From Megalopta genalis (Eukaryota > Arthropoda > Insecta > Hymenoptera > Halictidae): 64,000 nt of DNA. This document shows, in pieces, positions 58,430 through 64,000 of this stretch. A program made the translations under genes and the position numbers. The notes below the pieces were generated by a model. The model searched no databases. It saw only the letters and a program-made list of their open reading frames with translations, and was not told the DNA's origin. The DNA lies in contig NC_135013.1 in the NCBI RefSeq assembly GCF_051020955.1, positions 44,707,087-44,771,086 on the forward strand. Reading direction: 5' to 3'. Numbering within the stretch: the first letter of the stretch is position 1; the number at the start of each line of letters is the position of its first letter.

Positions 58430-58695
58430 TGTTCGGGAAATCGTGGTACAACCGGCAAGATTGTACACTATTAGGTTGCATCTATATGCAACAATAAGTC
58501 GAGAAAGAGGAATAACATTTTTTTATTTAAGGATCCGTTTTTGAGAAAAATTAGGTTGAGAAAGTAGTACTATTGAATAGGACTCAACTGACTTGTCATA
58601 TTACAAGCCACGCAAATTTGATGCATCATTCAATTTAGTTTTCTCGAAAACGGAACATAAAAAAATGTTATTCCTCTTCATCGATTTATTTAAAA
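58430..58695. mobile_element. Truncated relative of the 27071-27673 element
   Basis: After TA the left end reads cagagtgttcgggaaatcgt. Inside, gaggaataacattttttta and gttttctcgaaaacgg-type tracts form an inverted pair (58508-58550 and 58640-58685). The outer right terminus is missing. Confidence 0.5.
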
Positions 58696-58994
58696 ATTTT
58701 AAAAAATTTAAAAATTTTATAAATTCGTATACTTTTAGTTTTTCCTTTATCATGTAGAAGCGGATTTTTCTCTGGATTTTCTAGTAATTTCTAAAATAAT
58801 ACATATTGTAGTCTTTAAACGTACATCTATTTTTAATAAAAAATTTTTTAATCGAAAATTATGATTTAAAAAACAATGTGTCTCATATTAGGCATCATTA
58901 CCTTCTCGCTCGAAATTTTTTTTTTGAAGGTTCAAATATTAAATATTTCTGAAAGTCTAATCAACCGAAGTTGATTATACTGTATAGTTATAAC

Positions 58995-59160
58995 TAGTTT
59001 GTGAATTTTATGCATTTTTGCCAAAAATGGATAAAAGGACTGTTATAATATTATTTTCAATTTATTAAAATACTTCAGAAATGGAATTTATTTTTTTATC
59101 GCCTTTGTTTCTTTTAACCGCTACCGAAAGTTTTTATTTTGCATAAAGATCCGCAGTCTT
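58995..59160. mobile_element. hAT MITE, 166 bp
   Basis: It begins tagtttgtgaattttatgc and ends with gcataaagatccgcagtctt. The flanking octamers gttataac (58987-58994) and gtaataac (59161-59168) match at 7 of 8 and fit nTnnnnAn. Confidence 0.75.
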
Positions 59161-59582
59161 GTAATAACCAGTAATGCCAACAGAAATACCAAACTCCCGC
59201 TTGAGTTATATTTTTCGCTTTTAACACATTACAGCGCGCTCGAATGATTAAAAATAGTCATTTTCTTGATTGCTCGTAAAATGTCGGATGAATAAAAATA
59301 GTTAAATGTGAATGCCTTATTAGTTAGTTATAACTTTAATCTTTTTTACCCCTCTATCCTGTCGATTATGGTTTTTTAAGTGTTTTAAAATGCTTTGAGA
59401 ATTGAAAGAATCGTAGTATATGTTATTTCGATGAAGAAATTTTATAGACATGAATACGTTATTCTTATTTTGTATACTTTTTTAAATTCTAAAATTTATT
59501 AATTAGATCATTAAAATATATACTTTTTTTTTAAAAAAGGGCCAACATTCTAGTATATGTATTTCTTTAAAATTAAAAATCC

Positions 59583-60111
59583 TGTTACGGCCAAGTGGCC
59601 AGGATTTATGGCAGGGGCCATGTGTTTGGGTACCCGGACGGTATGGGTCTGTCCCGGGCCGTTCCCGGGCACATCTGGCACCGTCATAACGTCTCCTGGT
59701 CCTTAAGTACGGTCCAGTCAACTACGGTTGGGTCTGGCATTGTTCGGGCACGTAGGCCCATCAGCGCGGGAGGTCTAGCGGGAGTCATTTTGCCACTCTC
59801 CCGCCACTCCCGGCCCACCGTTTTGGGGCAGTCTCACTTGATTTGGGATTGCCGTGATTGGACCGTAATTCCTTGCCGCCCACCCTAGGTTAAGTAAAGG
59901 TAGGGATAACCGAGGTGACCTCGTGGATGCCACACGGTTATTCCACCAGTCCTGAGCTGTTCATCCACCCTGAGTCGTCAGTGGATACAGAGGTCTCCCG
60001 GGAAGCTAGTTGTTAGAACACCCGGTTAGCGAATTAGAGTTTTTTGTCGGCACACCACGTGCAAGATACTACAAGGCTCGAAGCTCACAAGGAGCACCAC
60101 GAGCAATAACA
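59583..60111 (+). repeat. 5' LTR of the BEL/Pao element
   Basis: TG at 59583-59584, ending taaca at 60111. It is identical to the 3' LTR over its first 350 bases, then differs at about nine positions in the last 180. It contains no frame with a recognisable product. An open frame of 97 codons is present in both LTRs but is shadow sequence. Confidence 0.95.
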
Positions 60112-60545
60112 TTTGGTCCTTCGAGCCGGATACTGTGTGGAAAGGTCCACACAGTAGTGTAACATTTGGTCCTTCGAGCCGGATACTGTGTGGAAAGGTC
60201 CACACAGTGCTGTGACATTGTGGGAAGACTTGCCCGTCGACTTGTACATCCAGTGAGGCGCCTGTGTGTGAGGACTTGGCTCAACACCCCCCTGGACGTG
60301 ATAGCAGCAAGCGACGTGCATCTTCAAGGGTTTGCACGACCAATAACATTTGGTCCTTCGAGCCGGATGCTGTGTGGAAAGGTCCACACAGTACTGTAAC
60401 ATTGTTGGAAGACTTGGCCGTCGACTTGTACATCCAGTGAGGCGCCTGTGTGTGAGGACTTGGCTCAACACCCCCCTGGACGTGATAGCAGCAAGCGGCG
60501 TGCATCTTCAAGGGTTAACACGACCAATAACATTTGGTCCCCCAA
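60107..60545 (+). repeat. Leader repeats duplicating the primer-binding region
   Basis: The taacatttggtcc phrase starts at 60107, 60160, 60344 and 60528. The first spacing is 53 bp and the next two are exactly 184 bp. Each 184-bp unit contains the phrase gtacatccagtgaggcgcct and the hairpin ctgtgtgga-aagg-tccacacag. The fourth copy diverges after tggtcc. Apparent open frames in this leader come from the repeats. Confidence 0.9.
60114..60130 (+). promoter_or_regulatory. Primer-binding site, tRNA-Tyr type
   Basis: TGGTCCTTCGAGCCGGA begins two bases after the 5' LTR. It is complementary to the CCA-bearing 3' end of eukaryotic tRNA-Tyr, whose acceptor strand ends CGAAGGA. The same 17-mer recurs at 60167-60183 and 60351-60367. 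A ten-pair hairpin follows the first copy at 60132-60155. Confidence 0.85.
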
Positions 60546-60924
60546 CGGATTTGGAAAAGGAAGAACTTCGACCTCTTGGAAGTCCGCTGTCTTTTGTACA
60601 TCCAGTGCGGCTGCCGTGTGTGAGAACTGGGCTCACCACACCCCTGGACGTGATAGGAGCAAGAGACAGTCGTCATCCGGGTCCACGCCTCGAGCGCAAG
60701 ACCACTCGAGATTGCAGCAAGAGCCACGCAACGTAAGCTTCCATCGTCAAGGCAACAGCATCCAGGACGTCATTGTCTACTGTGACTCTGGACGCACCTC
60801 TAGCCGCCAGGACGCAGCAGGCATCCTAAGGGACGATTTGAGGAAGCCACATGGTCACGCTAATCCAACCCGTCTATTCCGTGAGTCATTTCCATTATTT
60901 TAATCTGTGTTAGCCTTACACATC

Positions 60925-63369
60925 ATGGAAACTGTAAAGTCATGCGTTACTGAGCGCCGGACTCTCAAGGCCAGACTCACCAGGTTCAAAAAATTCCTCG
61001 AGTCTGAAGGCGCAACGGTAGATGTAATAGCTTTTGAGAAACGCTTGAGAATGAATGAGGGTCTCTACGAAACCTTCAACCGCATTCAGACCCAAATAGA
61101 ATGTGTCGTCATGTACACCCCGCACGAGGAAGCGCAGTTTGCCGAGCGCGAGTCCTTTGAAAACGATTACTACTCGATCATGTCCAAGGGTGAGACACTC
61201 CTTTTGAAAGCTCGCGAAAACTCAGTCACTGCGACGAACTCCGATTTGGAAATCGGTCTATCTCGGCTCGGGGAAGTCGAAGAGGTCGGTAACGCGGAGG
61301 TCGGTAACGCGGAGGTCGGTGACGCGGAGGTCGGTAACGCGGAGGTCAATGGCAAAGACCACGATCCGTGCGAACAGCACTTTGTTGAAAATACTAGGCG
61401 CGACGAGCAGGTGCGATCCGTCGTAGCGATTCCGTTCAACGATAGGACTCATGAATTGGGAGAGTCTCGTCCTCAGGCGGAACGTGGGCTTCTGGATTTA
61501 GAACGCAAATTCAGGAAGCAGCCCGACCTCCAAGCGCGGTATAAGGAGTTCTTTCGCGAGTATGAAAATCTGGGCCATATGTCAAGATTGGATCCGAAGG
61601 ACATAGGGGGGTACAGCTTCAACACCATCACCTACGGCACCGCGTTCGCTTCCTACTTGGCCACTCGGGTCCTTCAGCAGATCGGGAAAGATTGCGTGCA
61701 CTCGCTGCCGGATGTTAGCGAAGTCATCCGGAGCGACTTCTATGTCGACGATCTGCTGACCGGTTGCGAAACTTGTGAGCAGGCGTTAGTTAAATTGACA
61801 ACCTCGGTTAGCCCGGAGCACCCAGTCTTGAAACTGATTGAAGGGCAGTCATGCTACAGCAAATTGTTACGAATCCTAGCATACGTTCTTAGATTTTGCT
61901 CCAAGAGTCAACGGACGGATAGGGCTTCGCGAAGCAAGTGTCAGGGTTCCCCGTCAGTCACGGAACTTTCTTCAGCCGAACGAACTGTAATCAGAGTCAC
62001 GCAAAACCATCACTTTAGCGTCGAAATGAGGCAGCTAGGAGCTAGGCAGCCGTTAGATCGAACAAGCTCGTTATTGTCCCTAAACCCATTCGTGGACGAA
62101 CTCGGGATCATTAGGGTGGGCGGCCGCCTGCGGAATGCTCCGATAGCTTTCTCGCGAAAACATCCGATCTTAATACCAAGTTCCAGTCCTCTGGCAGTCC
62201 TGATAATTCGGCGCGAGCATCTCCGATTGTTGCATGCCGGTTGCCAACAAACTCTCGCGTCTCTTCACGCGAACTACTGGATTCCATCAGGCGGACGAAT
62301 CACGCGGAAGGTTGTGCGTAGTTGCATGAGATGCTTCCGGACGAAGCCTGGCGCCGCGCAACCCCAAATGGGTAATTTACCAGCCGATCGCGTTACTCCT
62401 GCCCGGGCTTTTTCTACGTGCGGCGTGGACTATGCCGGCCCGTTTCTAGTAGTGGACAGCGGGCGCTCTCGAACTAGTAGGAAGGCCTATCTGTGCCTGT
62501 TTGTTTGCTTTGTGACCAAAGCAGTTCACTTGGAGTTGGCAGTGGATTTGACCACTGATTCATTTCTCAACGGCCTACGTAGATTCACTGCGCGACGAGG
62601 AATGTGTCGTGTCATACACTCGGATAATGGCACGAATTTTATTGGAGCGCGAGATGAGTTAAGGGACCTGGGTCACTTACTGGCATCCCCCGCTCACAAC
62701 GACAAGGTTAAAGGGGCATTGGCTCAAAACAAGATTCAATGGCAGCTGATCCCCCCACGCGCGCCGCATTTTGGCGGATTGTGGGAGCGGGCGGTCCGCT
62801 CCGTCAAAACGCACCTGAGACGTGTGATAGACGAGCAGAGGCTCACATTCGAGGAGATGTGTAAGGTTCTAACACAGGTTGAAGCCTGTCTTAACTCCCG
62901 TCCCCTCCATCCTTTGTCGTCCGATCCTTCTGATCTGAACCCACTGACGCCTGGTCACTTCTTGGTGGGAGAGGCGTTGACGGCATTGCCTCATGTCCAT
63001 CTCCTGGACACCCGGCGAAACCGGCTGAATAGGTTTCAGTTGTTACAGCAGATGGTTCAGCACTTCTGGAAGCGCTGGCACCAGGAATATCTGCATGGGC
63101 TCCAACAACGTCGGAAATGGAGACAAGGATACGCTGTTGTTCCCAAGGTCGGTGCTCTGGTTCTCATCAAGGAGAACAACCTACCCCCCATGAAGTGGGC
63201 CCTAGGTCGCATCTGGGAGCTGCATCCCGGTCAGGATGGTGTCTGCAGGGTGGTCACCCTCCGTACAGCCCAGGGGACATTGAAGAGGCCCACCACCAGG
63301 ATTTGCTTGCTGCCTCTCGAAGACGAGCTCACCGGATCGAGTACCGTTGAGCCACCGCCGATTTTATAA
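60925..63369 (+). CDS. Fused gag-RT-integrase remnant of a BEL/Pao element, open reading frame
   Basis: The first ATG of the frame is at 60925 (814 codons, stop TAA at 63367). Residues 1-110 resemble the gag N-terminal DUF1759 type (ERRTLKARLTRFKKFLES). A four-fold VGNAE repeat lies near residues 120-142. RT pieces follow: PQAERGLLDLERKF near 182, then the SFNTITYGTAFA segment and the catalytic FYVDD box near 272-276. The rest of RT, the protease and most of RNase H are missing. Integrase is complete: HH (about 432, 437) and CC (467, 470) zinc ligands, catalytic D502, D567 and E621, then the C-terminal domain. The joins keep the frame open. Reverse transcription could not come from this copy; an active integrase is conceivable. 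Confidence 0.9.
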   Translation: METVKSCVTERRTLKARLTRFKKFLESEGATVDVIAFEKRLRMNEGLYETFNRIQTQIECVVMYTPHEEAQFAERESFENDYYSIMSKGETLLLKARENSVTATNSDLEIGLSRLGEVEEVGNAEVGNAEVGDAEVGNAEVNGKDHDPCEQHFVENTRRDEQVRSVVAIPFNDRTHELGESRPQAERGLLDLERKFRKQPDLQARYKEFFREYENLGHMSRLDPKDIGGYSFNTITYGTAFASYLATRVLQQIGKDCVHSLPDVSEVIRSDFYVDDLLTGCETCEQALVKLTTSVSPEHPVLKLIEGQSCYSKLLRILAYVLRFCSKSQRTDRASRSKCQGSPSVTELSSAERTVIRVTQNHHFSVEMRQLGARQPLDRTSSLLSLNPFVDELGIIRVGGRLRNAPIAFSRKHPILIPSSSPLAVLIIRREHLRLLHAGCQQTLASLHANYWIPSGGRITRKVVRSCMRCFRTKPGAAQPQMGNLPADRVTPARAFSTCGVDYAGPFLVVDSGRSRTSRKAYLCLFVCFVTKAVHLELAVDLTTDSFLNGLRRFTARRGMCRVIHSDNGTNFIGARDELRDLGHLLASPAHNDKVKGALAQNKIQWQLIPPRAPHFGGLWERAVRSVKTHLRRVIDEQRLTFEEMCKVLTQVEACLNSRPLHPLSSDPSDLNPLTPGHFLVGEALTALPHVHLLDTRRNRLNRFQLLQQMVQHFWKRWHQEYLHGLQQRRKWRQGYAVVPKVGALVLIKENNLPPMKWALGRIWELHPGQDGVCRVVTLRTAQGTLKRPTTRICLLPLEDELTGSSTVEPPPIL

Positions 63370-63409
63370 TCAATTGTTATTGAACTAGGGTAGTTCAAGG
63401 TGGGCGGTA

Positions 63410-63937
63410 TGTTACGGCCAAGTGGCCAGGATTTATGGCAGGGGCCATGTGTTTGGGTACCCGGACGGTATGGGTCTGTCCCGGGCCGTTCCCGGGCACA
63501 TCTGGCACCGTCATAACGTCTCCTGGTCCTTAAGTACGGTCCAGTCAACTACGGTTGGGTCTGGCATTGTTCGGGCACGTAGGCCCATCAGCGCGGGAGG
63601 TCTAGCGGGAGTCATTTTGCCACTCTCCCGCCACTCCCGGCCCACCGTTTTGGGGCAGTCTCACTTGATTTGGGATTGCCGTGATTGGACCGTAATTCCT
63701 TGCCGCCCACCCTAGGTTAAGTAAAGGTAGGGATAACCGAGGTGACCTCTTGAATGCCACACGGTTATTCCACCAGTCCTGAGCTGTTCATCCACCCTGA
63801 GTCGTCAGTGGATACAGAGGTCTCCCGGGAAGCTAGTTGTTAGAACACCCGGTTAGCGAATATAGTTTTTTGTCGGCACACCACGTGCAAAATACCACAA
63901 AGCTCGAAGCTCACAAGGAGCACCGCGAGCACTAACA
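63410..63937 (+). repeat. 3' LTR of the BEL/Pao element
   Basis: Starts tgttacgg at 63410 after a purine-leaning tract (aaggtgggcgg) that can serve as the polypurine tract, and ends taaca at 63937 followed by AATCC. Its end motif matches the 5' LTR. Confidence 0.95.
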
Positions 63938-64000
63938 AATCCAATCATACAATTTGTTTTTATAATTAATTGTAAATAAAATCTATTTTGAATGAAGCAA

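Larger units (their letters stand above)
59583..63937 (+). mobile_element. BEL/Pao LTR retrotransposon, internally deleted
   Basis: Two LTRs of 529 and 528 bp (59583-60111 and 63410-63937) begin tgttacgg and end taaca. They are flanked by the 5-bp target duplication AATCC (59578-59582 and 63938-63942). A primer-binding site for tRNA-Tyr follows the 5' LTR by two bases. The single long open frame has gag, RT and integrase fragments in the order expected for BEL/Pao. At 4.36 kb it is well below the usual 6-9 kb, so internal sequence has been lost. The near-identical LTRs and perfect target duplication make it the youngest insertion here. Confidence 0.95.

Noticed and set aside
59595..59888. Identical 97-codon open frames in both LTRs
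   Set aside because: They lie in the LTR repeats and share no motif with any protein. Identity follows from LTR identity, so I treat them as shadow frames.
60350..60903. Open frames of 128-151 codons in the BEL leader
   Set aside because: They are readings of the leader repeats with opposing-strand partners of similar length, and end in a stop just before the main frame.

Overview
This window is about 64 kb of AT-rich animal DNA. It looks like an insect genome, most likely hymenopteran, judged from the mix of mariner, Tc1, piggyBac, hAT and BEL/Pao relics. The species cannot be fixed from sequence alone. No complete host gene is recognisable. I see no tRNA or rRNA gene and no CRISPR array. 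Only a few host exon candidates are offered, all weak: 11768-12085 minus, 28341-28399 minus, 55537-55728 minus and 21107-21496 plus. Several GC-richer, low-repeat islands (about 1320-1860, 17340-18140, 28080-28480, 32480-33370, 43480-44030, 48720-49450, 54090-55230) may be conserved regulatory DNA or untranslated exons. The window therefore reads as intergenic or large-intron sequence colonised by transposons.

Left third (1-22.6 kb). A hAT-type element (133-928) holds a nested foldback MITE. An unnamed element family with TATGAGCCG ends follows at 4266-5496 and 7180-8357, with relatives at 4605-4747 and 57161-58216. The 7180-8357 copy is split by an irritans-type mariner. TA-flanked Tc1-like foldback MITEs (5499, 8360, 16204, 19832, 21716) and small hAT MITEs with 8-bp target duplications (11327, 16857, 22261) are scattered between. 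Two larger broken hAT copies lie at 9222-10432 and 18177-19500.

Middle (22.6-49 kb). A long-terminal-repeat foldback element (23808-24785) is followed by a tandem repeat at 25.9 kb and a Tc1 element with paired inner and outer terminal sites (29203-30675). Next come a diverged BEL solo LTR swollen by a 179-bp tandem repeat (about 31144-31990), an internally deleted piggyBac (33532-34198), and a three-deep nest. In the nest a piggyBac tail at about 36010-38080 holds a mariner (36328-37981), which in turn holds a TTAA MITE (37135-37687). A Mos1-like mariner stub (38371-38937) follows. The stretch 39-49 kb is mostly featureless AT-rich DNA with hairpins and one more TTAA MITE.

Right end (49-64 kb). 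A DD41D-type Tc1/mariner element (49714-51086) retains a frameshifted transposase and is the likely relative of the 23.8-kb foldback copy. A second TATGAGCCG element (57161-58216) supplies the empty-site comparison for the 143-bp MITE at 4605. The youngest resident is a nearly intact-looking BEL/Pao LTR retrotransposon (59583-63937, target duplication AATCC). It has a tRNA-Tyr primer site present three times in its leader, and one long open frame in which gag, reverse transcriptase and integrase fragments have been joined by in-frame internal deletions. The integrase catalytic residues are intact.

The most notable material is (1) the TATGAGCCG family, whose two ends each carry a second inverted copy of the terminal motif and appear to have spawned separate MITEs, and (2) the deleted but still open BEL element with its multiplied primer-binding leader.
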